Shown here: piece by piece, positions 54,418 through 64,000 of the stretch
Numbering within the stretch: the stretch's first letter is position 1
How the letters are laid out: the number at the start of each line of letters is the position of its first letter
NCBI RefSeq assembly: GCF_000317225.1
Contig: NZ_AJLL01000023.1
Span: 62,001 to 126,000, forward strand
DNA length: 64,000 nt
DNA from: Fischerella thermalis PCC 7521
GTDB taxonomy: Bacteria > Cyanobacteriota > Cyanobacteriia > Cyanobacteriales > Nostocaceae
Direction: 5' to 3'
Notes under the pieces: generated by a model
What the model was told of the DNA's origin: nothing
What the model saw: the letters and a program-made list of their open reading frames with translations, nothing else
Databases searched by the model: none
Position numbers and translations under genes: made by a program

Positions 54418-57000
54418 TTACTTATCCTTAAACGTCCATACACCATCATCCCAATCTGCATCTGATGGAGGTTTTTGCAACCAGTATAGACATCGGTTAT
54501 GATGCATCTTTGCAGCTTGGTCATTTTTGTCTATTTCCAAAACCTTGGCAAACTCAGCTTTGGCTGAGAAAAACTGACGATTCAGATAAAAATGTCGTCC
54601 TTTTTGATAATGTTCAATTACTTGTAATTTCTCACTACTTATGTTTTCGGAACGCAAGCCTACTAATTCATATATGGCTACTGGTTCATTTCTACCTTTG
54701 ACACGAATATAATCTAGTTCTCTAGCCCAGATATAATTTTTACAGGGGTGATATGTTTTATCACTGATAATAATGTCACAGCCGTACTGCTTGCTGACGC
54801 TTTCTAGACGGGAACCAAGGTTGACTCCATCACCAATCGCTGTAAATTCCATCCGCTTGCTAGAGCCAATATTGCCACTGATGACCACATCAGAATTAAT
54901 ACCAATACCAATATTAATGCGTGGTTTGTTACGGGCATGACGACGGGCATTAAATTCTTGCAGACGGTGGCGCATTTCTAATGATGTTTGCACAGCCATC
55001 CAAGCATGTTCTTGCAAAGGCAAGGGAGAACCATACACAGCCATGATGGCGTCTCCAATGTATTTATCAAGAGTACCTTTATACTTAAATACAGCTTCTA
55101 CCATCGATTCAAAATATTCGTTGAGCATACTTACCACTTCCTCCGCTTCTAGGTTTTCTGTTAAAGTGGTGTAGCCACGGATATCAGAGAATAAAATTGA
55201 AACTTCTTTGCGATCGCCTCCAAGTTTAGCATCGTCTAGTTTCAGTAATTCTTCTGCCAATTCCTGAGTCATGTAACGATACATCGTACTCTTGAGGCGC
55301 TTTTCATCACTAATATCATCCATGACTACTAGCGCCCCCCGCACTTGGCGATGATCGCTAGCATCGGCTATTGTGTTAATCGATAAATTTACACTGTGTT
55401 GCACTTCGTCATGAGATACTAAAGTGCGATCAGGGTAATACTGTTCGCGATATTTGATCTCTGCTGCATTTAAAGCATAGTGACACCATTTTTTAAAGTT
55501 ACCTTCTTTAATCCGAATGATGTCAGTAATTAACTTACCTTCTAGTTTCTCTTCTACTTCCAAACCCAACAAGCGCTTAGCACTTTCATTTGCAGCGATA
55601 ATATAACCACTTTGGTCTGTAGAAATAACACCATTAGAAAGACTGCGGAGAATATCTCGCTGCATTTGTTCTTGTTGCTTGACTGTGGCAAATAACTTCG
55701 CATTTTGCAGTGCTACTCCCGCTTGAATATTAAAAGCCTCCATAAACTCTTCATCATTGCGATCAAAACTAGCTTGGAAACATTCGGGAGCGAGGGGCCA
55801 ATCGGCGGGGTTATAAACAGGAAAATCACCAGTTTTCTTTTTATTGACCAGTTGGGTGACACCAATCAATTCGCGATCAGCGTTAAATACTGGCATACAA
55901 AGTAAGCTACAAGTACGATAGCCATTTTGCTGATCAATTTGTTTGGCTGTATCCGAGTCAGGATGATTATACAAGTCAAAGGGAATATTTAGCGTTTTGC
56001 CGGATGCTGCGACTATCCCAGCGAATCCCTTGCCAATGGGGACACGTAACTCTTTAGTAGAACCATTATCTTGAGTGATTTTCGTCCATAATTCATGGCG
56101 ATCGCGATCTACTAACCATAGAGTACTGCGATCAGCGTTCATTAATTCCTTGGCTTCATCCATCACCCGCTTGAGGGTGTCTTCTAAATCGAGACTGCTT
56201 TGAGAAAGGGATTTGATCGCCTTCATCAGTGCTGCTGCGGCTCTTTGTTTTTGAGTAGCAACATAAAAAGAGCGCGACGACTCCAAAATCAAACGAATAG
56301 AAGGGGCAAACTCCTGAAATAGCTGTTCATCAACACTCGTAAAGCCTCTAATATCAATTCGTTCTGATAGTGGTGCATGGCAATTGTTGGGATATTTTAA
56401 TTTATTCAGCAATTGCACCACAGCCACTAACCGCCCTTGCTCATTTAACAAAGGCAAAGCTAGCATTGTGTAAGTACGGTAGCTGGTACTTTTTTCTTGT
56501 TCTTGGGCAAAACGAGAACGTGGATCGTCGTAAAAATCAAAAGGAATATTGATCACCCGTTTATAAGTAGCTACTTCCCCAGCAATACCCTTATCAGCCG
56601 GAATGCGAATTTCTAAAGAGCGATCGCCCTCCCCCCCAGCTACAATTGACCACAATTCTTGTTTTTCTTCATCCAATAAAAATATTGTCGTTCGGTCTGC
56701 TCCTAATAATTCCCCTGTTTTCAAAGTGATAGACTGTAACATTTCTTGCAAGATTGTCTCAAAGCCATGAGAGTCCAGCATGGATAGGGTTTGATTGACA
56801 ATCAGTAACTTTTGTTCTACCTCCTTAACGACTTGTTTAAAAGTATCCTGCTTGAGAGGAGCAAGAAACGAAGAAATAGTCCCCTGTCTTCTAGCAAGAC
56901 TACCCACAGGAGCAGTATTTTGCGGCGAGTCGTGGTTTTCGCTGCGAACACCTATAATCAAATCGGCGGCTTCACCGCAACTACGTTGTTGAACTGACAT
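54418..57000 (-). CDS. cyaB1: adenylate cyclase CyaB1-type (GAF-GAF-PAS-CHD-TPR)
   Basis: An 860-residue soluble cyclase, essentially the length of Anabaena CyaB1 (859). GAF-A (75-230) and GAF-B (265-440) bind cyclic nucleotide in this family; PAS about 450-575; class III catalytic domain (595-775) with metal Asp residues in SILFSDIRGYTTLTE and KYIGDAIMAVYG, and a Thr in EFTAIGDGVN, the class IIIb state associated with bicarbonate response; then a short TPR-like tail (AKAEFAKVLEIDKNDQAAKM). It makes cAMP from ATP. It stands alone; convergent to DUF2808. Confidence 0.92.
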   Translation of the reverse strand: MSVQQRSCGEAADLIIGVRSENHDSPQNTAPVGSLARRQGTISSFLAPLKQDTFKQVVKEVEQKLLIVNQTLSMLDSHGFETILQEMLQSITLKTGELLGADRTTIFLLDEEKQELWSIVAGGEGDRSLEIRIPADKGIAGEVATYKRVINIPFDFYDDPRSRFAQEQEKSTSYRTYTMLALPLLNEQGRLVAVVQLLNKLKYPNNCHAPLSERIDIRGFTSVDEQLFQEFAPSIRLILESSRSFYVATQKQRAAAALMKAIKSLSQSSLDLEDTLKRVMDEAKELMNADRSTLWLVDRDRHELWTKITQDNGSTKELRVPIGKGFAGIVAASGKTLNIPFDLYNHPDSDTAKQIDQQNGYRTCSLLCMPVFNADRELIGVTQLVNKKKTGDFPVYNPADWPLAPECFQASFDRNDEEFMEAFNIQAGVALQNAKLFATVKQQEQMQRDILRSLSNGVISTDQSGYIIAANESAKRLLGLEVEEKLEGKLITDIIRIKEGNFKKWCHYALNAAEIKYREQYYPDRTLVSHDEVQHSVNLSINTIADASDHRQVRGALVVMDDISDEKRLKSTMYRYMTQELAEELLKLDDAKLGGDRKEVSILFSDIRGYTTLTENLEAEEVVSMLNEYFESMVEAVFKYKGTLDKYIGDAIMAVYGSPLPLQEHAWMAVQTSLEMRHRLQEFNARRHARNKPRINIGIGINSDVVISGNIGSSKRMEFTAIGDGVNLGSRLESVSKQYGCDIIISDKTYHPCKNYIWARELDYIRVKGRNEPVAIYELVGLRSENISSEKLQVIEHYQKGRHFYLNRQFFSAKAEFAKVLEIDKNDQAAKMHHNRCLYWLQKPPSDADWDDGVWTFKDK

Positions 57001-57483
57001 AACTAACTTTTGATATAGGTAACGGTTTTATGTGTTAAAGAATGTCGCTAATAATTATGTAAATGTTGCTACCAGCCAAGCTAGATTAACATTATCCACA
57101 GTTTAATCTTTCTATAAAGCAAGCGTCACCCTGAATACAAAGTAAAAGATGGGGTGATGAAGCAATAGGGTGATGTGGCGATAGAATGCTAGGAAGCTAA
57201 AAGTCGATTTTACTACCATACTTTAATCGTAAATCCACTAGGACTAAATAGATACCATAGTCCAGACTAGGTGTAAAGCTTAACTTAGTGTCTTAGTGCC
57301 TTTGTGGTTCAAAAGTTAAATTTTTCACCACATAGACGCCCCAGGGGCTTCCCGCAGCGTAGACACTAAGACACGAAGAAACAAAAACCAGCTTTGCGGA
57401 AAAGGTAGTTTTTTGAAACGCACAGTCACGCAGAGCAAGCGCACCAGGGACGCCGAGGTTTGAGGAAGATTATTCGCTAGGGA
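57001..57483. other. 483-base gap containing repeats
   Basis: Upstream region of cyaB1 and downstream region of bioF. Contains a ggggtgatg-type STRR piece (about 57145-57180) and the palindromic repeat P4. No gene. Confidence 0.45.
57294..57380. repeat. palindromic dispersed repeat, copy P4, with nested insertion
   Basis: Left arm cttagtgtcttagtgcc, right arm gacactaagacacgaagaa. The right arm is interrupted by about 27 bases containing ccccaggggcttcccgcag, which is itself related to the GC-rich pieces near 12225 and 20195. A nested insertion of one small repeat in another is the simplest reading. Confidence 0.75.
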
Positions 57484-58650
57484 TTAATGAAATATCAGAC
57501 TTAGCTGTTCTATTAATTTATTAATATGTGTTTGCTCATGAGTTGCCATGAGAGAAATTCTGATTCTACTGGTAGGAACAGTGGGAGGACGAATCGCCGG
57601 GGCAAAAATTCCAGCAGATTTGAGTTGGTTTCCTGCTTGCAGTGCGTCTGTTGCGTTAGCAAATTCTAAGCAGAGAATGGGTGATTGTGAAGGTAGTAGT
57701 TTAAGATTGGGTAAGTATTGGTGTATTAAGTTTTTTAAGTAATCTACATTTTTCCACAATTGAGTGCGGCGTTGTGGTTCTTGTTGAATAATATTGATTG
57801 CTGCTAACGCTGCGGCTGTATCTGCGGGTGAAAGGGCTGTAGTGTAAATCCAACTCGGGGCGCGATTTCGTAAATAGTCGATGAGTGTTGCACTTCCAGC
57901 TACATAGCCACCCAAGCTACCTAAAGCTTTACTCAATGTCCCAATTTGTACTAATTGCTTACCTGTACAGCCGAAATGTTCGACGCACCCTGCACCTGTT
58001 TTTCCTAATACCCCAGTAGCGTGGGCTTCATCGACTAGCAGCATACAGCTAAATTCTTGGGCTAGATCAATTAGTGCAGGTAAAGGACATAAATCTCCAT
58101 CCATACTGAAGACGCTATCGGTAGCGATCAAACAGCGTCGATAGTCTGGGCGTAATCTTTGTAACTCGCTTTTGACTGCTTCAACATCACAGTGGGGGTA
58201 TTCAACAATTTTTGCACCACTAAGAATTGCCCCATTTTTCAGGCTGGAGTGATTATACTGGTCAGCTAAAATTAAATCTCGCTTGCTTACTAAGGCTGTA
58301 ATTGCACCCAAATTTGCTAGATAGCCGGAACTGAATACAACTGCATCTTCTGTTTGCTTGAGGGATGCGATCGCTTTTTCTAGTTCTCTGTGTATTTTTC
58401 TATGCCCACTGAGTAATCGGGAACCAGTACTGCCAGTGCCAAATTCTTGCACAGCAGCAGTAGCTGCAAGTATCAAACGCTCATCCCCAGCCAATCCCAA
58501 ATAGTCATTACTGGCAAAATTAATTACTTCCTGCCCCTGGAGTAACACTGTCGCACCAGGACAACCCTCGATGGTTTGTACCGAACGATACCAGTCTGCA
58601 CGGTGAATTGTTGCCAGAGATTGTTCTATCCAAGCGTAGGGATCAGACAT
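57484..58650 (-). CDS. bioF: 8-amino-7-oxononanoate synthase
   Basis: BioF condenses pimeloyl-ACP/CoA with alanine in biotin synthesis; PLP-dependent, cytoplasmic. The 388-residue product has the fold-type I motifs: [50 protein letters not shown] (PLP Asp) and [16 protein letters not shown] with the Schiff-base Lys near residue 236. Length is normal. No other bio genes adjacent, which is usual in cyanobacteria. Confidence 0.93.
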   Translation of the reverse strand: MSDPYAWIEQSLATIHRADWYRSVQTIEGCPGATVLLQGQEVINFASNDYLGLAGDERLILAATAAVQEFGTGSTGSRLLSGHRKIHRELEKAIASLKQTEDAVVFSSGYLANLGAITALVSKRDLILADQYNHSSLKNGAILSGAKIVEYPHCDVEAVKSELQRLRPDYRRCLIATDSVFSMDGDLCPLPALIDLAQEFSCMLLVDEAHATGVLGKTGAGCVEHFGCTGKQLVQIGTLSKALGSLGGYVAGSATLIDYLRNRAPSWIYTTALSPADTAAALAAINIIQQEPQRRTQLWKNVDYLKNLIHQYLPNLKLLPSQSPILCLEFANATDALQAGNQLKSAGIFAPAIRPPTVPTSRIRISLMATHEQTHINKLIEQLSLIFH

Positions 58651-59105
58651 TGGAAGGGAAGAAACTAGGGAATTGTAAGACTTTTATTTGCTTTAGCTTT
58701 ATAAGTTTATATGGTTATGGAATTTAGCGATAATGTCACTAATTATCTAGTTCTGTGGATGTGTGTGATTGCAGTATCTTCAAATAACGTAAAACAAAAA
58801 ATTTTGTCGTTACCAAAATTTACATAATTCCTGAGAATTGCACCTACCTCATTCGACAAAACTACGCTTTTCGTATAGTGTGTTCGCTAATGGCTTACAG
58901 TTGAAATGCTGTTTATAAAATTTACGGACTTGAAAAATTTTTATTAAAATTTTACGCAAAATATTCTAATTGAGGATGTTACATGAAAAAATCCTATATG
59001 GTTCAGCTTGAGTATCCGAAATATTTTATATAGTGAAGCTTCCGCATAATAAATCATTAGCTCTTACTGTCTTCTTTTGCTAGATCAAGATATCTTTAAA
59101 AAATT
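58651..59105. other. 455-base intergenic region without gene
   Basis: AT-rich divergent promoter space between bioF and the gene at 59106. I see no repeat, hairpin or coding signal in it. Confidence 0.4.
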
Positions 59106-59672
59106 ATGAACCTACCCAAATGGCTTTTAGTCAGCTTATGGACTTCAATCTTAGCTTCACAAGTTGTCACAGCAAGTACTGTTGAGCATAACAAAACAGC
59201 ACACATTGTCGCCCAAACTGCTTATCAAGATAAGGTATGGCCTTTAATGAAGAGCCATGTACCCAATGCTGGTGATAAGAAAAGTCTGTTATGCGTATTT
59301 TCCAAAGCACGGAATTTGGCACCTTACAACTTTCTTTTGCAGGAGTTATATAGAGAAAGTTTTGGTGATAGAGTTGCGGCAAAAGTCGGAGAGTTTTTGA
59401 AAAAAAATTCTCATGACTTTACTTATCAATTCCATATGCAGGCAATGAATGATGGCGCTGTCAGAATTCATACTTTAGATACGAGAGATAGCTATATTAA
59501 TCACAATTATATTGTCGACTTTTACCCTAATGAAAAATATAATTTTATCAATTATGGTAGATTACCACATACGAATCAAAGCCAAGAAAAAATTTTGCAA
59601 ATTTACAAAAGATTCCTTCCTAGTGCATTGCAAAAAAGGTGTATGCAACATTTCCAATACTTGGAACTTTGA
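59106..59672 (+). CDS. hypothetical secreted protein
   Basis: A 188-residue protein with a signal peptide (MNLPKWLLVSLWTSILASQV, cleavage likely after TAS near 24). Two cysteines are present in the mature part (SLLCVFSK and KRCMQHF) that could pair. The rest is polar with several aromatic residues (YFPNEKYNFINYG type). No family recognised; likely periplasmic. AT-rich leader. Confidence 0.6.
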   Translation: MNLPKWLLVSLWTSILASQVVTASTVEHNKTAHIVAQTAYQDKVWPLMKSHVPNAGDKKSLLCVFSKARNLAPYNFLLQELYRESFGDRVAAKVGEFLKKNSHDFTYQFHMQAMNDGAVRIHTLDTRDSYINHNYIVDFYPNEKYNFINYGRLPHTNQSQEKILQIYKRFLPSALQKRCMQHFQYLEL

Positions 59673-59748
59673 AATTGTTTAGAAATAGGGAAATTATAAC
59701 TAATACCAACTAAACAATAAGGAATAATTATTGACCATTGACAAATAA

Positions 59749-60387
59749 CTAATGACTACATTCAGTGGTACTAAGATGTGCGATCGCTTGTCTGAGCCAT
59801 TCTTCTACGTATGCATCTTTTGGTAGTCCAATATCTTCGCTAACTACATGCAAAGCGTGACTCACTTCAGTGGGAGTATACCCCAATGCAAGCAGAGCCA
59901 TTTGCACTTCTTCGAGAATTCCTGGTGCTGGACCGCCTGTAGCGACAAAGAAGCCTGCTGTTTTGCGCCATTCGATTAATTTGCTTTTCAATTCCAAACA
60001 AATGCGTTCGGCGGTTTTTTTGCCGACGCCAGGCGCTTGAATCAACAGTTGAACATTACCAGTGATAATAGTCTGGACTAACTCTGGAAGTTCCAGAGTA
60101 TCTAATAAAGCGATCGCCAAAGCAGCACCGATACCACTCACACTTAGCAAGTGACGAAATACATCCCTTTCTGCTGGGGAACCAAAACCGTACAGTAACG
60201 GCACTTCCTCCCGAATTTGGTAATAGGTAAATACTTGTACTTCACCTCCCGATTCTGGTAGCTGCTGTGCTAGCCGCCCTGGGATTTGTAAATCGTAACC
60301 AATACCATTGACCTCGAGAGTAAGAACATGGCGATTTCCACTCTGTTTTTGAATGCCAGCAACAATGCCTTTGAGATAACTAATCAT
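59749..60387 (-). CDS. ruvA: Holliday junction branch migration protein RuvA
   Basis: RuvA binds Holliday junctions as a tetramer and loads RuvB. The 212-residue product has the N-terminal OB domain ([34 protein letters not shown]), two helix-hairpin-helix motifs ([17 protein letters not shown] and [20 protein letters not shown]) and the C-terminal RuvB-binding domain ([17 protein letters not shown]). ruvB is not adjacent. Its ATG overlaps the stop of the upstream phosphatase gene by one base (taatg), so translation is coupled. Confidence 0.96.
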   Translation of the reverse strand: MISYLKGIVAGIQKQSGNRHVLTLEVNGIGYDLQIPGRLAQQLPESGGEVQVFTYYQIREEVPLLYGFGSPAERDVFRHLLSVSGIGAALAIALLDTLELPELVQTIITGNVQLLIQAPGVGKKTAERICLELKSKLIEWRKTAGFFVATGGPAPGILEEVQMALLALGYTPTEVSHALHVVSEDIGLPKDAYVEEWLRQAIAHLSTTECSH

Positions 60388-61136
60388 TATTCCATCAGTC
60401 CGAAATATCTTAAGCCTTCCAAAATACCACCTGCACAGGCATTTTGTGCCAAGTAGCGGTGGTTAGCGGGATTTTCATTGTGCCACTGGAGTAACTCCCG
60501 ACGAGCATTCCCCACAATAATCCCTCGTTCATTGCCTGTTGCGAATAAAGCAATATCATTACCAGAATCACCACAGACAACAGTTTGCTCTGCTACAAAT
60601 TTCCACTTTTGACGAAGAAACTGTACTGCCTGACCTTTATCGCTCCTGCGAGGCACAATGTCAAGGTCTATACCGCTACTGTAGATTAACTTTACATTTA
60701 AATTAGATTTGAGCAACTCCGATTCTAATTTTGGTAAAACTGCCACAGATGCCTCCTCTTCTAAGAAAAAACTTACTTTGAAAGGACGCTGCTCAGTGCT
60801 TGGTTGTGGTTTCAACTCAGTAAATTTAGCTGTTTGATTTAACACTAAATTCCTGTCCCAACCCTGTGAAAGTATTGCTGCCCAAGTCGAGTCTGGGCTG
60901 TCGCTACCATCCAAGTATATTTCCGTTCCTACAGATAAAATCAGGGCATCTGGTTCAAGAAGATTTTTTTCTTCTTGCAGTTCACGGTATAGAACAGGCG
61001 ATCGCCCAGTAGCATAAACAATTTTTGTACCATACTCTTCACGATGTCTTTGCAGGCGCTCATTTAATAGCAGCAGCGCTTGATCATCACCTACGAGAGT
61101 ATGATCTAAATCAGTTACAAATAAAAATCCAGCCAC
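60387..61136 (-). CDS. sucrose-phosphate phosphatase
   Basis: A 249-residue HAD hydrolase of the sucrose-6F-phosphate phosphatase type, removing phosphate in the last step of sucrose synthesis. HAD motif I is [13 protein letters not shown]; motif II YATGRSP; motif III near [10 protein letters not shown] (Lys); motif [14 protein letters not shown]. The YDLDHTL/GNDIALF pattern and length match cyanobacterial SPP. No sucrose-phosphate synthase gene is adjacent. The stop codon overlaps the ruvA start by one base. Confidence 0.9.
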   Translation of the reverse strand: MAGFLFVTDLDHTLVGDDQALLLLNERLQRHREEYGTKIVYATGRSPVLYRELQEEKNLLEPDALILSVGTEIYLDGSDSPDSTWAAILSQGWDRNLVLNQTAKFTELKPQPSTEQRPFKVSFFLEEEASVAVLPKLESELLKSNLNVKLIYSSGIDLDIVPRRSDKGQAVQFLRQKWKFVAEQTVVCGDSGNDIALFATGNERGIIVGNARRELLQWHNENPANHRYLAQNACAGGILEGLRYFGLME

Positions 61137-61196
61137 GGCTACTTCTTTTGTTAGCTCTACACCAAAAGTGTATGCCGTTTTTGTACCGATTATCTG

Positions 61197-61267
61197 CTTG
61201 GTGTCTTAGTTTCTTGGTGGTTATATAAAATTTTTATTTCACCACCAAGACACCAAGACACAAAGAA
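61197..61267. repeat. palindromic dispersed repeat, copy P5
   Basis: Left arm cttggtgtcttagtttc, right arm accaccaagacaccaagac followed by acaaagaa. It is one of the most regular copies. It lies upstream of both the sucrose-phosphate phosphatase and ndhF genes. Confidence 0.8.
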
Positions 61268-61347
61268 AATTTATACGACGCAAGGTATGCAAGTGAAAAC
61301 AGAGGAGAGACTTGGAGTAGACGCAATATAAAGATATATAGATTTAA

Positions 61348-61367
61348 ATCAATAGTAACTATTTGAT
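61348..61367 (+). promoter_or_regulatory. candidate LysR-type operator upstream of ndhF
   Basis: atcaatag-taa-ctatttgat is an imperfect inverted repeat with the T-N11-A character of LysR-type sites. It lies 205 bases before the ndhF start codon. In cyanobacteria the inducible ndhF3-ndhD3-cup operon is controlled by the LysR regulator NdhR/CcmR; this dyad is a candidate binding site, but the match is partial. Confidence 0.35.
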
Positions 61368-61572
61368 AAAAAAGTTATAAGAATTTATTACAGTAGTTAT
61401 CGTCGAATTGTCTAGATCACTAATTCCATTTTGAGAGATATAAGGATAATCTATTTTTAACAAGATTAAGCAAATATAAATTTGTTTAAACTCCCATAAA
61501 AACGTTGTCTGGAAGTGACGGTTGTGTTTTGACAACTGCTATTTTGTCTTGCTGCAAATTAGAGGTGAGTTA

Positions 61573-63441
61573 ATGGCTCAGTTCCTGCTTGAAACGGTTT
61601 GGTTGGTACCTTTATATGCGTTAATAGGTGGGCTTTTAGCTGTGCCTTGGTCGCCGGGAATTATTCGGCGTACGGGGCCAAGACCGGCGGGGTATGTCAA
61701 TTTAATCATGACATTTTTAGCGTTTGTTCACTCTGCTTTAGCATTTCCTGCTACTTGGAATCAGCCTGCGTATCAAGTATTTATACCTTGGTTGAGCACT
61801 GCGGGTTTAAATCTCTCCATTGATTTAGAAATTTCCTCGATTAGTGTTGGTGCAATGATCGTAGTTTGTGGCTTAAATTTGCTAGCACAGATTTATGCCA
61901 TTGGCTACATGGAAATGGACTGGGGCTGGGGACGTTTCTATTCTTTGTTAGGAATGTTTGAAGCGGGATTATGTGCCCTGGCTTTGTGCAACAACCTATT
62001 CTTTAGCTATGTAATTCTGGAGATCCTGACTCTCGGAACTTACTTGCTGGTTGGGTTATGGTTTATCCAACCTTTGGTAGTTACTGGGGCGAGAGATGCG
62101 TTCCTAACTAAGCGGGTGGGCGACTTATTCCTGTTGATGGGGGTACTGGGACTATGGCCTTTATCGGGAACTTGGAATTATACAGAATTAGCGGAGTGGG
62201 CAGCTAGTGCTAATGTAAATCCAACACTAATCACACTGGTTGGTTTGGCGCTGATTGCAGGGCCAATGGGTAAATGCGCCCAGTTCCCTTTGCATCTGTG
62301 GTTGGATGAGGCAATGGAAGGGCCTGTTCCCAGTACAATTTTGCGTAACTCAGTGGTGGTTGCAAGTGGCGCTTGGGTGTTGATCAAATTGCAACCTGTT
62401 TTTAGCTTGTCGCCGATAGTTTCTAGTGCGATGGTTGGTATTGGTGCAATCACGGCGGTAGGTGCTTCCTTAATTGCGATCGCTCAAGTTGATGTTAAAC
62501 GCTGTTTGTCTTATTCTGTGAGTGCCTATTTGGGTTTGGTGTTTATCGCTGTAGGTACACAGCAAGACGAAGCGGCGCTGTTGTTGGTACTTACCCACGC
62601 TTTTAGTGCAGCATTACTGGTGATGAGTACAGGTGCTGTTGTCTGGAACAGTATCACCCAAAATGTTACTTTGTTGGGTGGACTATGGTCACGTCGTCCA
62701 GTTTCCGGCTTAGCTTATATTGTTGGTATTTTGGGTTTAATTGGTTTTCCACCTCTAGGTAGCTTTTGGGCGTTGTTGAAATTAGCAGATGGACTATGGA
62801 CAACCAAACCTTGGCTAGTTGCAGTAGTAATAGCAGTCAATGCTTTGACAGCTTTTAGCTTGACCAGGGAATTCAGTCTCATTTTTGGTGGTAAACCCAA
62901 GCAAATGAGTGAGCGATCGCCTGAAGTTGGCTGGCAAATGGTGTTACCAATGATGATTTTGATGAGCTTTACTCTTCATTTACCTTTAATTTTGCAAAGC
63001 TTATCACTTCTACCTAGTTGGGCTGAATTAAATAAAGATGTTGCACTGCTGTTAATTTGGTCAAGTATTTTTGGTTGCAGCATCAGTGCTGTAATTTATC
63101 TAGGCAATGTGCCAAAACCAATTCGCCTACCTTGGAAAGGTTTACAAGATTTAATTGCCTACGATTTTTACACTCCCAAACTCTATCGGATGAGTATTGT
63201 TTTGAGTGTTGACCTCATTTCTAAATTAGCCGACATTGTTGATCGTTTTGTAGTTGATGGCATTGTTAACTTGGTTGGTTTAGCTTCTATTGGTGGTGGT
63301 GAAAGTCTTAAATATAGTACCTCTGGACAAACCCAATTTTATGCCTTCACTGTCCTGTTAGGAGTAGGTGTTTTAGGAATATTCGTCACTTGGCCCTACT
63401 GGGGAAATCAGTTCCTAGACATGATGTTGTTGTCTCGCTAA
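61573..63441 (+). CDS. ndhF: NAD(P)H-quinone oxidoreductase subunit F, CO2-uptake type
   Basis: A 622-residue polytopic membrane protein of the antiporter-like NuoL/NdhF family, component of a specialised NDH-1 complex (NDH-1MS/MS') that hydrates CO2. Family segments: IGYMEMDWGWGRFYSLLGMF, LGTYLLVGLWF, the charged-residue helices around KRVGDLFLLMG and GKCAQFPLHLWLDEAMEGPV, and QVDVKRCLSYSVSAYLGL. The start at 61573 has AGAGGTGAG before it. It is followed directly by ndhD. The pair is of the F3/D3 or F4/D4 type; the F3 form is favoured, not proven. Confidence 0.9.
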   Translation: MAQFLLETVWLVPLYALIGGLLAVPWSPGIIRRTGPRPAGYVNLIMTFLAFVHSALAFPATWNQPAYQVFIPWLSTAGLNLSIDLEISSISVGAMIVVCGLNLLAQIYAIGYMEMDWGWGRFYSLLGMFEAGLCALALCNNLFFSYVILEILTLGTYLLVGLWFIQPLVVTGARDAFLTKRVGDLFLLMGVLGLWPLSGTWNYTELAEWAASANVNPTLITLVGLALIAGPMGKCAQFPLHLWLDEAMEGPVPSTILRNSVVVASGAWVLIKLQPVFSLSPIVSSAMVGIGAITAVGASLIAIAQVDVKRCLSYSVSAYLGLVFIAVGTQQDEAALLLVLTHAFSAALLVMSTGAVVWNSITQNVTLLGGLWSRRPVSGLAYIVGILGLIGFPPLGSFWALLKLADGLWTTKPWLVAVVIAVNALTAFSLTREFSLIFGGKPKQMSERSPEVGWQMVLPMMILMSFTLHLPLILQSLSLLPSWAELNKDVALLLIWSSIFGCSISAVIYLGNVPKPIRLPWKGLQDLIAYDFYTPKLYRMSIVLSVDLISKLADIVDRFVVDGIVNLVGLASIGGGESLKYSTSGQTQFYAFTVLLGVGVLGIFVTWPYWGNQFLDMMLLSR

Positions 63442-63484
63442 CAGTGCATTGAAGTTTAACAATATCAATTTACCATTCCAAATT

Positions 63485-64000
63485 ATGCTCAGCGTTTTAA
63501 TTTGGCTCCCGATTTTTGCGGCTGCTGTCATCGCATTATTACCTGGAAATATTTCTGCTAATCGTGTGCGTTTAGGAGCATTGTTTGCTTCTGGAATAGT
63601 ACTGTTGTGGAATCTTTTTCTCTTACTCAAATTTGATATCAACAATCCAGGGATGCAGTTACAAGAGTATCTCCCCTGGAATGAAACCCTTGGTTTAAGC
63701 TATCAGCTTGGGGTAGATGGACTTTCGATTTTGCTGCTGATTTTAAATAGTTTGCTCACCTGGATTGCTATTTACAGCAGTAGTCAGCAAACAGAACGTC
63801 CCCGGCTTTTCTACTCTCTAGTTTTGTTAGTGAGTGGTGGAGTCGCAGGCGCATTTTTAGCAGAGAATTTACTACTATTCTTCCTGTTCTACGAACTAGA
63901 ATTAATACCCTTTTATCTGCTAATTAGCATTTGGGGTGGTCAAAGACGGGCTTATGCTGGTATTAAGTTCCTGATTTATACTGCTGTTTCCGGCGCGTTA
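63485..64000 (+). CDS. ndhD: NAD(P)H-quinone oxidoreductase subunit D (NdhD), 3' end outside window
   Basis: The first 172 codons of an NdhD/NuoM-type proton-pumping subunit: MLSVLIWLPIFAAAVIALLP, YLPWNETLGLSYQLGVDGLS and AENLLLFFLFYELELIPFYL, with the family ELELIPFYLLI segment that carries the conserved Glu pair. It is open to the window edge. The spacing of 43 bases after ndhF suggests cotranscription, as in the CO2-uptake NDH operons, where the carbonic-anhydrase-like Cup protein follows. Confidence 0.9.
   Translation, partial: MLSVLIWLPIFAAAVIALLPGNISANRVRLGALFASGIVLLWNLFLLLKFDINNPGMQLQEYLPWNETLGLSYQLGVDGLSILLLILNSLLTWIAIYSSSQQTERPRLFYSLVLLVSGGVAGAFLAENLLLFFLFYELELIPFYLLISIWGGQRRAYAGIKFLIYTAVSGAL

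Overview
The window comes from a chromosome of a filamentous, probably heterocyst-forming (Nostocales-type) cyanobacterium. The evidence is the frequent HIP1 octamer GCGATCGC, ycf3, an ndhF/ndhD pair of the CO2-uptake type, a phytochrome with its response regulator, a cyanobacteriochrome-bearing chemoreceptor, a CyaB1-type adenylate cyclase, and intergenic spaces full of 7-bp short tandem repeats (STRR). Species cannot be fixed from sequence reading alone.

Layout. 1-6000: the end of clpP, clpX, an alpha/beta hydrolase, a GntR regulator, a dienelactone hydrolase and an S1-domain protein. 6000-9700: a decaying patch with a small HTH gene, a PAP2 phosphatase relic, a four-helix-bundle gene split by a 187-bp miniature element, tRNA-Ser(UGA) and a metallophosphoesterase. 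9740-18300: a carotenoid-type FAD oxidoreductase, an Mla/TGD-like ATPase and MCE protein (lipid transport), YidD with an unusual tail, cysA, purT and a nonsense-mutated pentapeptide-repeat gene. 18478-23051: a light-signalling block on the minus strand (phytochrome, CheY-type regulator, hybrid kinase). 24300-36600: housekeeping and stress genes (Nif11-like peptide, CapA-like protein, gatC, ycf3, SRAP peptidase, glutathione transferase, small membrane proteins, hemerythrin protein, second FAD oxidoreductase, Ap4A phosphorylase, Rieske protein) among miniature elements and pseudogenes.

36800-39000 is a gene-poor stretch with an octapeptide-repeat microprotein, a 36-residue membrane microprotein, relics of three protein families and an 18-bp tandem array. 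39048-51439 holds a histidine kinase and then a complete Pix/Ptx-type phototaxis chemosensory operon: two PATAN-response regulators, a CheY, a CheW, a receptor with three GAF domains (two with a cyanobacteriochrome cysteine) and a CheA-REC hybrid. 51700-64000: a pair of half-size Gdt1/UPF0016 transporters, a DUF2808 protein, cyaB1, bioF, ruvA with a sucrose-phosphate phosphatase, and ndhF-ndhD, the last cut by the window edge.

The most distinctive signals are: (a) a 187-bp miniature inverted-repeat element in two copies about 97% identical, one of which can be removed in silico together with one TA to restore an open reading frame; (b) STRR-type DNA that has entered coding sequences, notably the phytochrome kinase domain; (c) an HPCC chromophore motif in the phytochrome where Cys-His is expected; (d) microproteins and a YidD with a cysteine-rich tail that no standard function explains. 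No phage, CRISPR array, rRNA or complete insertion sequence was seen.
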